Below are positions 55,914-64,000 of a DNA stretch of 64,000 bases, piece after piece. Under the pieces are notes generated by a model, which ran no database searches, was not told the DNA's origin, and worked only from the letters and a program-made list of their open reading frames with translations. The DNA comes from an uncultured Prevotella sp. Its GTDB lineage: Bacteria; Bacteroidota; Bacteroidia; Bacteroidales; Bacteroidaceae. The position numbers and the translations under genes were made by a program. The DNA is taken from assembly GCA_946188165.1 (NCBI GenBank), contig CAMHTW010000015.1, forward strand, positions 1 through 64,000, read 5' to 3'. Each line of letters starts with the position of its first letter. The stretch's first letter is position 1.

Positions 55914-57154
55914 GTCAGCGGTATTGTTAGTTCAACATTATAGACGGCAGTCTCGTCCTTGATATTCAGTGTATAGTTGTTGTCATAGAGTAAGTTTAAT
56001 CGTTGTTTGACATTCTTGAGACCTACGCCCCCTTTCTCTTCGTTGGGCTTGTCGGCCTTCGAGTTGCGACAGGTGAATGAGAGACGGGACGCCGGCGCTG
56101 AGGGGTCGGAAAGCGTCACTCTTACGTCGATGAACGACTCGTGCTGATACGAGATGCCGTGCTTGAAGGCATTCTCGATGAAGGTGATGAGCATCAGGGG
56201 CGGAATCTGCTTGTCGGGCACCTCAGCAGGCAGGTCGATGACAATGCTTACCTTGTCCGTATAGCGCAGCTTCATCAGCGTGATATAGTTGCGGATGAAG
56301 TCGAACTCGCGCGACAGCGGTACGCCCTTCTTGTCGCCCTCGTACAGCACGAAGCGCATCATCTTCGACAGTTCCAGTATGGTGTCCTTCGCCTTCTCGG
56401 GGTCAATGTCCACCAGGGCGTGGATGTTGTTTAGCGTGTTCATGAAGAAGTGCGGGTTAATCTGATACTTCAGATATTCCAGCTGCTGCTCCAGGTTCTC
56501 CTTCTCCAGTGCCAGCAGCCTCTTGTGGTCGCTGCGTGTGCGGATGTAGTTCTTGATGCCCAGATTGGCGGCAAACATCAGGACGAGTACGATGACGGCA
56601 GCTATTTCGCGCTCGCCCATCATGACATGACGCTGCTGCTTGTGTGGCTTGAAGTCGTGACGACCCTCGTGTGGTTTTGGCGGCATGTCATCAGAACCGC
56701 CGAACTGAGGTGGCCTGTGTTCTTCGTCCATCATGGGATGGTCGCCGCGCATCTCCATGGGTGGCTTCCTGTCGTGAAACCGCCGTGGATGGTGTGTGAA
56801 CTGCCAGGTGGCGAAACCGACGACGATGACCGCCACCGCACTAAAGTACAGCAGCCTTTTGTGCTGATGAATCAGCAAAGGTGCCAGCAGGAAGTTGTGA
56901 ATCACGAAAAGCAGCAGGTAGAGGCTAAAGTGCTGCCATACCATCATGATTTCCGTCCAGTCGAAGCTGATGGTCGCGTCGTTGGCAGTACGCACGTAGT
57001 AACTCAGCAGGGGGGCAAGGAATAAGATGCCCCACACTGCCAAGTAGATGACGTTCTCCTGTCGTGACTGATTCTTCATCCAGTACATGGTGTTTATTAT
57101 CATAACGTAAAACAAAGCGATAAATTGCCAGTAGCCCTGATTTTTTTCAGGCAT
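55910..57154 (-). CDS. LytS-like sensor histidine kinase
   Basis: YQINPHFFMNTLNNIHALV; GVGLKNVKQRL. Confidence 0.93.
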   Translation of the reverse strand: MPEKNQGYWQFIALFYVMIINTMYWMKNQSRQENVIYLAVWGILFLAPLLSYYVRTANDATISFDWTEIMMVWQHFSLYLLLFVIHNFLLAPLLIHQHKRLLYFSAVAVIVVGFATWQFTHHPRRFHDRKPPMEMRGDHPMMDEEHRPPQFGGSDDMPPKPHEGRHDFKPHKQQRHVMMGEREIAAVIVLVLMFAANLGIKNYIRTRSDHKRLLALEKENLEQQLEYLKYQINPHFFMNTLNNIHALVDIDPEKAKDTILELSKMMRFVLYEGDKKGVPLSREFDFIRNYITLMKLRYTDKVSIVIDLPAEVPDKQIPPLMLITFIENAFKHGISYQHESFIDVRVTLSDPSAPASRLSFTCRNSKADKPNEEKGGVGLKNVKQRLNLLYDNNYTLNIKDETAVYNVELTIPLT

Positions 57155-57163
57155 GCCGGTCAG

Positions 57164-58909
57164 TCACCACCCTCCGGGGCGTCCTCCTCCGCCTATCTGG
57201 CCACCCATGCCGCTGTTGACGGATGCCGATGCGGTGACGGTCTGCTGCGAGTTGCCTAAGTTCAGCGTATAGTTTGACCCGCTCTTCATGTCGGGGGTGC
57301 TGACGAAGATGGTGCCGTTGCTGTATGAGTAGGGTGGCATGGTGAACGTGGCAATGGTGGTCTGTCCGCTGCCCACGGTCACTGTGGCGTTGGCCTGTAC
57401 TGAGCCGGTGGTCGATGCAACCCCCTGCGACGTTGAACCGATGTTGGCGTCTATGCGTCCGCCAATACCGAATATGTTGCCGCCTGTGATGTATAGCTTG
57501 AACTGTTCGCCGATGTCGATGCCCGTTTCTGCACCGCTGGCGCCAAAGGCTATGACGGTGCCTCCCGAGACGTACATGTTGCCATTGGTGTCGAGTCCGT
57601 CGTTGTTGGTGCCGATAGCGACTATATTTCCGCCTTTGATGTACATGTCCTTTGCCGAGTTGATGGCGTCGTCGTAGGCTGCCACCTGTACGGTGCCGTC
57701 CGTGACGGTCAGCGTGCCTTTCGACTCGATGCCCTCGCCGTTGTAGCCCTTGGTGCGTACCATCACTAAGCCGCCGTTGACGTTCAGGTTGCCGTCCACC
57801 TTAATGCCCTTGGGCGATGCCGTGTCGTTGTTGCTCTTATATTGGCCGCCCTCGGTGATGACGTACATCGCCCCGCCGTTGATGTCGGCATCCATATCGA
57901 CGTTCAGTCCTTTGCCGCCCGATCCGGTGCTCTTCAGCCTCACCTCGCCGGCATACATCGTGAATGTCGAGTCGGCCTTGATGCCTGCAGCGCCCTTGGC
58001 CTCCTGGTCGTCGCTGTCGTAGGTGCCGTTACCGGTGGTCAGCACAGTGGTGCGTCCGCCGTTTATCATGATGTGGCTCTCGCAGTTGATGCCTTTGGCT
58101 GCTGTTGCCGACACTTCAACGTTGATGATGCCGCCATTGATATACACACCGTCATTAGCCTTGATGCCGTGATTGGCAGTAGATTTCACATAGACGTTGT
58201 TACCCTTGCGGAACACGATATAGTCGGCAGAGTGGATGCCGTTGTTGTAGTTGCCCGTCACTTCCAGTGCTCCGCTGCCGTTGAACATCAGCTTGCCCTT
58301 GCAGTAGAGTGCCCCCTTATGGTCGTTTTTCGACGCGCTGCCGTCAGCCAGCGTGTTGGTGGTGCCGTCGGCCAGTACTACGTAGGCGCGCTTGCTGCTC
58401 AGCAGGTTGAGTGCTGCCGAGTCGGGGTTGGTGATGCTGGCACCGTTCAGCTTCACTTCGTACTTCTTGTCGCCTACGACGGTAAACGAGCCGTTGTCGG
58501 TCGAGCCGCTTACCACGTAGCAAATCTTCTTCTCCGAGCCGTGGTTGGCAGTGATGTGACCTCCGTTGACCGTCACCTCTACGCCGTTTTCGGTTTTGGC
58601 GGCGGGGTTCGACAGGTCAATGGCTACCTCCGTCGTAAACTCGTTATTCTCCAGCATGTCCTCCTCGTCGGGGAAATACTCGTCGGCAACGTCTGTGGGC
58701 TCTGCCGTTGTCTTGTCAATGCCAATGGTGAACGTCGTCAGTTCGCCGCTGCCCGCCGTTGCACTGCCTGAACCGCCGGTCGTGGAAGTGCCGCCCGAGC
58801 TGTTGTTGTTCGTGTTGTTGACATAATCGTCCAGACTGCTTTCCTTTGAGCAGGCAGCCGTCATGGTCACTGATGCCAAAAGCATCATTCTAAACATCAT
58901 TTTTTTCAT
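57164..58909 (-). CDS. Cthe_2159-like carbohydrate-binding beta-helix lipoprotein
   Basis: TAACSKES lipobox; repeated GGxxxV turns; GGGGRPGGW tail. Confidence 0.8.
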   Translation of the reverse strand: MKKMMFRMMLLASVTMTAACSKESSLDDYVNNTNNNSSGGTSTTGGSGSATAGSGELTTFTIGIDKTTAEPTDVADEYFPDEEDMLENNEFTTEVAIDLSNPAAKTENGVEVTVNGGHITANHGSEKKICYVVSGSTDNGSFTVVGDKKYEVKLNGASITNPDSAALNLLSSKRAYVVLADGTTNTLADGSASKNDHKGALYCKGKLMFNGSGALEVTGNYNNGIHSADYIVFRKGNNVYVKSTANHGIKANDGVYINGGIINVEVSATAAKGINCESHIMINGGRTTVLTTGNGTYDSDDQEAKGAAGIKADSTFTMYAGEVRLKSTGSGGKGLNVDMDADINGGAMYVITEGGQYKSNNDTASPKGIKVDGNLNVNGGLVMVRTKGYNGEGIESKGTLTVTDGTVQVAAYDDAINSAKDMYIKGGNIVAIGTNNDGLDTNGNMYVSGGTVIAFGASGAETGIDIGEQFKLYITGGNIFGIGGRIDANIGSTSQGVASTTGSVQANATVTVGSGQTTIATFTMPPYSYSNGTIFVSTPDMKSGSNYTLNLGNSQQTVTASASVNSGMGGQIGGGGRPGGW

Positions 58910-58924
58910 ATCCTTCTATGTATT

Positions 58925-59674
58925 TTAAAATTTAAACTTATAGCCTATACCGATGTAGTGCATGTCCGGGTCGTAGTCATCGGCATCTACATTCTTCATG
59001 TCCTGGAACCGGTAGAAGATGTTGAACGTATGTTGCTTCGAGAGGTTGATGTCCGTACCGATGGTGTAGCGTATCTTTTCGATGGCCCACGAATTGTAGA
59101 GTTCTGCGTTGACGTATGGGGTCAGCAGGGCGTTCTTCTTGTCGTATGACAGTTGCAGGCGAGAGCGAAGCTGGTTCTTGCCCTTACCGCTGCGCACCAC
59201 GTCCTCCCACCACTCGTTGTCAAAGTCCCATCGGCTGACGGTCTTTTCCGGACGGTAGGTGTACTGCCAGCCTTCGCGTAGTGAGAGTCGCAGGTTGTTG
59301 CTGAACTTATACGTCCCCGTCACGTAGGCATTGATGCGGTGGCGTATGCCCCAGTAGTCGGGACGCCAGTTGTTGTACGCACCGCTGGCCTTGTAACTCA
59401 TGTCCTCGCGGAAGTTGTTGTTCAGCAGTGTGTAGCCAGCCTCCAGCTTCAGAAACTTCGTGGGTTTGTACTCTCCGCTGATGCCTATGCTCCAGCGGTC
59501 CATAGTCTTGAAATTGTTTCGCGTGCGCAGGTCGGCATCCAGACCGATGCTGAACTGCTTCGACAGTTTCTTCTCTACGCCCAGTTCTGTTATCAGTCCG
59601 CCTTCGCTCTGTGCAAGTGCCGGGGTGCCCATAAGCAGGGCCGCCAACAGTGTGATTATGCTATTTCTCTCCAT
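58925..59674 (-). CDS. DUF2490-like outer-membrane protein
   Basis: Signal peptide, beta-barrel pattern, terminal YIGIGYKFKF. Confidence 0.75.
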   Translation of the reverse strand: MERNSIITLLAALLMGTPALAQSEGGLITELGVEKKLSKQFSIGLDADLRTRNNFKTMDRWSIGISGEYKPTKFLKLEAGYTLLNNNFREDMSYKASGAYNNWRPDYWGIRHRINAYVTGTYKFSNNLRLSLREGWQYTYRPEKTVSRWDFDNEWWEDVVRSGKGKNQLRSRLQLSYDKKNALLTPYVNAELYNSWAIEKIRYTIGTDINLSKQHTFNIFYRFQDMKNVDADDYDPDMHYIGIGYKFKF

Positions 59675-60333
59675 TGCGATTTCCTTACTGTGAATTGTTT
59701 GTCAGTATCGTTGTTGACGGGTCCGTCGTAGGTTATGCGGAGCACCACAGAGTCCTTCAGGAAGTCGATGCCGCCCACCTCCACGTCGCGTATCTTCAGT
59801 CCGGTGCGCTGCTCCAGGTCGGCTATCAGCTCCTGGCGCTTTCCGGGTTTTACCATCTCCGGGCGGTCATACTGAATCAGCTTGGTACTTTGTATCTTCA
59901 GCTTCCTTTCGCAAAGCACGATGGCCAGCACGAATATGCTGTCAACTATCGCCAGGCGTACAATGTCGGCAGCCGTGTTGACACTGACGTCCTCGATGTC
60001 AATCATGGCATGGACTACCGAGAGGCAGACGATGACGAAGAGGTAGGTCATCTCGCGTACGGGCATTGAGTCGGTGCGGTAGCGCATGATGGAGAAGATG
60101 CCGAACAGGCCGAGTCCCACACCCATGGTAGCCTTGCCACGGTCCATGTTCATCATGATGCATACCAGGAAGTAGATGGCTACGGAAATCAGCATGAAGG
60201 TGAAGTAGAAGTCGCGGCGGTTGCTCTTGCTGTAATATAGCTTGTCAACAATGATCCAGTTGACGGCGAAGCAGATGGCGAACCTAAGCAGTGCGTTGCA
60301 GAATTCGAGGTTCAGAAAATTGATAATGTCCAT
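59656..60333 (-). CDS. DUF4956 membrane protein
   Basis: TM segments and GLGLFGIFSIMRYRTDSMPVREMTYLF. Confidence 0.8.
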   Translation of the reverse strand: MDIINFLNLEFCNALLRFAICFAVNWIIVDKLYYSKSNRRDFYFTFMLISVAIYFLVCIMMNMDRGKATMGVGLGLFGIFSIMRYRTDSMPVREMTYLFVIVCLSVVHAMIDIEDVSVNTAADIVRLAIVDSIFVLAIVLCERKLKIQSTKLIQYDRPEMVKPGKRQELIADLEQRTGLKIRDVEVGGIDFLKDSVVLRITYDGPVNNDTDKQFTVRKSQWREIA

Positions 60334-61102
60334 AATTGTATTCGTTTTGATAGGTTGTGTTCTCGTTAATAATCCTTTCGGTGTAATGTAGTTTCTCCTT
60401 AAACTGGTTGACGGGCAGCAGCGGGTTAGTGAGTGCCGAGCCCATGCAGTACTTCGAGAACCCGTGCGGATGGATGTGCAGCTGGCGCAGCTTGTCGAGT
60501 ATGGGTGAATAGACCATCCCGTCGCGTTTCAGTTCGATGATGACCAGGTCGCCCATGTCTGTTTGTAGTCCGCTCTGCAGGTTACGGAACCGCAGGTTGC
60601 TGTCAATGGTCAGCCGTTCGGTCTTCGCCTTGTTCACCAGTGTAATACGCGAGAAGTGGTTGTTCAGGGCAGGCTGGAGTGTGTCAATCCTATAATGTAG
60701 GTTGCTGTCCAGGAACAGCCGCTTCTCCGGGTCGCGCAGATCCATGTCGTCAACCTCCATGCGTTTCTTTTTGGTGCGTCCGTGGTTGTTCTTGGTTTTC
60801 ACCTCCATGAACTGTAGTCCGCTGACGCAATAGGTACGGAAGCGAATCTTCTGCCGGTTGGCATGTCCGTGCTGGTGCGTGGTGTACATGTCGAAACGGG
60901 TGGTGTCGAAGTATGTCGTGTCGTACTCCAGATTGCGCTCGCCGTTGATGTCCTGAATGTAGTAGTCGTTTTTTGCCATCTCTAAGAGCTGGCTCAGTTT
61001 CTGCCGGTTGGTCACGAACTTCGTGTCCGTCCGGTTCATCAGTTTCACGCTGTTCATTTCGAGCAGTGTGATGGGTGCGAATGCCATGATTTGTTCTGTC
61101 AT
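60284..61102 (-). CDS. VTC-like polyphosphate polymerase domain protein (TTM fold)
   Basis: NRTDTKFVT, QKIRFRTY, MEVKTKNNHGRTKKKRMEV, VIIELKRDG. Confidence 0.82.
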   Translation of the reverse strand: MTEQIMAFAPITLLEMNSVKLMNRTDTKFVTNRQKLSQLLEMAKNDYYIQDINGERNLEYDTTYFDTTRFDMYTTHQHGHANRQKIRFRTYCVSGLQFMEVKTKNNHGRTKKKRMEVDDMDLRDPEKRLFLDSNLHYRIDTLQPALNNHFSRITLVNKAKTERLTIDSNLRFRNLQSGLQTDMGDLVIIELKRDGMVYSPILDKLRQLHIHPHGFSKYCMGSALTNPLLPVNQFKEKLHYTERIINENTTYQNEYNYGHYQFSEPRILQRTA

Positions 61103-61129
61103 CTTTTCGTTTGCTTTGGTTTTCGATGA

Positions 61130-61195
61130 CAAAATTAGGCGTTTCAGTTGATTGCCGCAAAAAGAATCAACGAAACGCCCGTTTTATTCAGTGAA
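61130..61195 (-). promoter_or_regulatory. Promoter with upstream tandem 9-bp repeats (21 bp spacing), candidate LytTR site
   Basis: TTCACTGAA-N12-TTCGTTGAT-N4-TTTG-N20-TAATTTTG. Confidence 0.75.
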
Positions 61196-61206
61196 TTCCG
61201 GAAGTG

Positions 61207-63231
61207 TCAGCGCCCGGGGCGACCTCCGCCACCACCGTTTGACGACGTATAGTCGCTCAGCGATACGCTGGTGCCGCCGCTGACGGTGCCGTCCTTGTTC
61301 ACCATGCCGTTAAGTATGGATGTGCCGTTGCTGACAGTGACACCTGATGTCAGGGTAGGAGTGCCTGAGGTGTAGACGATGAGCTTCTGACTGCTGCCGC
61401 CGCCCCACGGACCACCGCCGCCGCCACTGGTGCTGGTCGTTGCGGGAGTCTTGAAGATGGCTGCCAGTGTGCCGCCATTGTATAGGGCAAACCAGCTGTT
61501 CTTGGTCCATGAGGTGGTATACTTGCAGGTGCCGCCCGAGATGCTGGCGCCGCCCTCCAAGTCGCCAATGGCTACCAGCGTGCCACCGCTAACGTATAGC
61601 TTCTTGCCCTCTTCGGTATTAGCATCGAGCGACTTTTCTGCACCACTGGAACCGATAGCATACACCACACCACCCTTGATGTAGAAGTTGCCGTTGGAGT
61701 CCATTGCGTCGTTGCCCGACGAGATGACATAGATGTAACCGCCGTTGATGGTCATGTCGCCGCTGCCGCCTGTCGTGGTGTTGTACGAGGCGTTGATGCC
61801 GTCGTCAGACGAGCTGACATAGGTCTGTCCGCCGTTGAAGGTGATGCTGGTCTTCGACTCGATACCCTCGCCGCCAGCACCTGAGGTGGTGACGTTGATG
61901 ATGCCGTCGTTGACGATGATAGTTCCATCGACCTTGATGCCCTTGGGCGACGACTTGTAGTCGCTGTCGTAGCGGTCTAACTGCTGCGAACTGGTGATGA
62001 CCGTCAGCGTGCCGTTCGACGATGCTCCTACGGCATTGCCCGACGTCTTGATGGTCGTTGTGCCGCCGTTCACCGTGAGGTTGCCGTCAGCATTGATACC
62101 CTTACCGCCAGCGCCCGTGCTGGTCAGTGCGAGTGTGCCGCCACTGATGGTCATGTTGCCGTCAGCACATAAGCAGGATGCAGCCTTGGTCTTGCTGTTG
62201 CTGCTGTCCCACAGTCCACCGCCACTGGTAGTGATGTCGACGGTCAACGGCGTGCTGCTGTCGGTCTCGCTGATTCTCATGTCGCCCTCACACTTGATGC
62301 CCTTGGCAGCATCGGCGGTGACGGAGATATTGATGGTGCCGCCCTCCAGGTAGATGTTGCCCGTGTCTTCGTCCTCATGGTCGGTCAGTTCGCCTGTCGA
62401 GGTGGTGCCGTCCAGGTCGCACTGGATGCCGTCGTCGCCCGTACCGCTGATGTTCAGCTCGCCGCTCTCCATCAGGAAGTACTCGTTGCACGATACGCCG
62501 TCCTTCGTGGCTGCCAGGATGTTCACCGTACAGTTCTTCATCTCCAGGTAGTCGCCGCTCTTGATGCCGTGGGCCGCACTGCCGTAGGCATAGACGTTCA
62601 GGGTGCCCTTGCCCTTCAGTTCCAGATGGCCCTTGCAGTAGAGGCAGCCCTTGGCGGTGCTGGCGGTGCCGTCCTTCAGCGTGTTGGTGCTGCCCTTCTT
62701 GACGCTGAGGTCCACACGCTTACCGTTGGTGATGTTGATGGGCGCGCCGTTGGGGTTGGTCAGCTCCAGCCCGTTGACGGCCACCGTACACTTGGCCGAG
62801 CCGTCCAGCGTCAGCGAGCCGTCGGTGCTGGTGCCGCTCAGGTTGTATGTTATCTCTGAAAACGTGCCGTCGTTAATGAGGTCGTTGGTGATGTCGGCGC
62901 TCTGCGTCAGGCTGACGTGGGCACCGCTGACCGTTGCCGTCACGTAGCGGGCTATGTTGCCAGCCACATAGACGAGGGCTGCGTCGCCGCTATAGACCAC
63001 GTTCACCTCGTTGTCCTTGACCTGCGTCTGGTCGGTCCACATCTTGCCTATCTGGCTGATGTCGTACGTCTTGCCCATGACGGTCATCTGCGTGCCGCCT
63101 GTAAAGGTCATCTCGCCTGTCTGTGCCGACGGGTACTGGTCGGTCACGCTGCCTACGCTGACGTTCAGCGTCTGTGCCTGTGCCGTCAGTGCGACGAGCA
63201 CGGCGGCTAACGTATGGAGCATCTTTTTCAT
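61207..63231 (-). CDS. Second Cthe_2159-like carbohydrate-binding beta-helix protein
   Basis: Similar GGxxxV turn repeats; tail SSNGGGGGRPGR. Confidence 0.8.
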   Translation of the reverse strand: MKKMLHTLAAVLVALTAQAQTLNVSVGSVTDQYPSAQTGEMTFTGGTQMTVMGKTYDISQIGKMWTDQTQVKDNEVNVVYSGDAALVYVAGNIARYVTATVSGAHVSLTQSADITNDLINDGTFSEITYNLSGTSTDGSLTLDGSAKCTVAVNGLELTNPNGAPINITNGKRVDLSVKKGSTNTLKDGTASTAKGCLYCKGHLELKGKGTLNVYAYGSAAHGIKSGDYLEMKNCTVNILAATKDGVSCNEYFLMESGELNISGTGDDGIQCDLDGTTSTGELTDHEDEDTGNIYLEGGTINISVTADAAKGIKCEGDMRISETDSSTPLTVDITTSGGGLWDSSNSKTKAASCLCADGNMTISGGTLALTSTGAGGKGINADGNLTVNGGTTTIKTSGNAVGASSNGTLTVITSSQQLDRYDSDYKSSPKGIKVDGTIIVNDGIINVTTSGAGGEGIESKTSITFNGGQTYVSSSDDGINASYNTTTGGSGDMTINGGYIYVISSGNDAMDSNGNFYIKGGVVYAIGSSGAEKSLDANTEEGKKLYVSGGTLVAIGDLEGGASISGGTCKYTTSWTKNSWFALYNGGTLAAIFKTPATTSTSGGGGGPWGGGSSQKLIVYTSGTPTLTSGVTVSNGTSILNGMVNKDGTVSGGTSVSLSDYTSSNGGGGGRPGR

Positions 63232-63611
63232 TTCACATGCACTTTAATGGTTCTACGGCTGGTTTTCACAATGTACGTGCCTTTAGGCAGTTGCGTGTCG
63301 AGGGGCATCATGCGGCCTTGCAGGTCGTAGATGGCTTTGATGTCGTCGTCGCCGTCCGTCGGCAGGTCGCTGATGCCCGTCGTGCTTTCCGAGAACTGCA
63401 TCTTCTGCAGCGTGGCAAGCGGGATGGTGGCCAGCGTCTCGCTGGCTGTTGCGGCCACCAGGTTGCCGTCCGTAAACGTGATGTTCAGACCGTTGGCGAC
63501 GATGGCCTGTTCGCTACCGTCGTTCAGCGTGAACACCAGGTAGTTGTAGTCTGCTGCCCGTGCTCCCAGATAGAGGGCACACAGCAGTGTAAGGATCATC
63601 ATTCTTTTCAT
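63228..63611 (-). CDS. Small secreted protein with T9SS-like C-terminal signal
   Basis: Signal peptide; IYDLQGRMMPLDTQLPKGTYIVKTSRRTIKVHVK. Confidence 0.65.
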   Translation of the reverse strand: MKRMMILTLLCALYLGARAADYNYLVFTLNDGSEQAIVANGLNITFTDGNLVAATASETLATIPLATLQKMQFSESTTGISDLPTDGDDDIKAIYDLQGRMMPLDTQLPKGTYIVKTSRRTIKVHVK

Positions 63612-63658
63612 GTTGCTGTTTGTTTTGTAGAGTTATAACTTTTGTTTCATTTCGTTTG

Positions 63659-63724
63659 CAAAGATAAACAGAAAAAGGCGATTCGCCAAAAATATTCAGC
63701 GAACCGCCCATTTTCTTCAGCGAA
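63659..63724 (-). promoter_or_regulatory. Promoter with upstream tandem 9-bp repeats (21 bp spacing), candidate LytTR site
   Basis: TTCGCTGAA-N12-TTCGCTGAA-N4-TTTG-N20-TATCTTTG. Confidence 0.8.
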
Positions 63725-63747
63725 TTCCGCATTTCGGAATCCCCACT

Positions 63748-63800
63748 CTTACATCAGACATCTTACATCAGACATCTTACATCTTACATCATCCATCATC
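63748..63800. repeat. Phrase-like repeat (cttacatcagacat)
   Basis: Direct reading. Confidence 0.9.
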
Positions 63801-64000
63801 AAAGCCCCAAGCCTTTCTTCACGTCCTTGGCAGCATTGTCAATGGCATCATTGGCCTTCTGCTTGGCAGCATCCTTGGTCTCCTGAACCTTCTGGTTGGC
63901 GGCATCCTTCACCTCGTTAGCCTTGTCCTGAGCAGCCTGCTTGCCCTCCTCAACCTTCTGGTTGGCAGCATCTACGGCAGCGTCCTTCACCTCTGTGGCA
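63799..64000 (-). CDS. LEA-like Lys/Ala-rich repeat protein, 5' end beyond window
   Basis: ANQKVEEGKQAAQDKANEVKDAANQKVQETKDAAKQKANDAIDNAAKDVKKGLGL. Confidence 0.65.
   Translation of the reverse strand, partial: ATEVKDAAVDAANQKVEEGKQAAQDKANEVKDAANQKVQETKDAAKQKANDAIDNAAKDVKKGLGL

Noticed and set aside
57842-58771. 309-aa plus-strand ORF
   Set aside because: Antisense to the Cthe_2159-like gene; low-complexity reverse frame.
1-64000. rRNA/tRNA genes
   Set aside because: None recognised by eye; tRNAscan/Infernal would be decisive and could not be run.

Overview
64 kb chromosomal segment of a Bacteroidales genome, Prevotella-like by gene content and by TTTG-N20-TAnnTTTG promoters. Ordinary content: serB, mutY, purD, an RlmL-like methyltransferase, a DPP-IV peptidase, an ECF-sigma/FecR-like/outer-membrane-barrel trio, a LacI regulator, a propeller sensor, GH31/GH2/GH28 enzymes and an L-rhamnose operon (kinase, AraA/FucI-like isomerase, MFS, RhaD). 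Accessory content: (1) a 29.6-38.1 kb island with DUF5675, VirE-N/DUF3987, HU-like and smalltalk genes. It also carries a REP-associated Y1 transposase flanked by inverted copies of a ~33 bp palindrome, with six palindrome copies locally, two of them inside CDSs in the same frame. (2) An operon block at 55.2-63.6 kb: two Cthe_2159-like beta-helix proteins, a VTC-like polyphosphate polymerase, DUF4956, DUF2490 and a LytS/LytTR pair. Both of its promoters carry the same 9-bp direct repeat at 21 bp spacing, exactly 4 bp upstream of the -33 element. (3) A palindrome family that encodes LTPxPSPxGEG-like peptides in-frame in several proteins. (4) Many loci of phrase-like degenerate short tandem repeats, several in-frame in CDSs. 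(5) A three-copy hairpin element that may be a small RNA/terminator. (6) Three different phased direct-repeat arrays (33, 23 and 22 bp). No rRNA, tRNA or CRISPR array was recognised by eye. All family names are from reading the translations; no database search was run.
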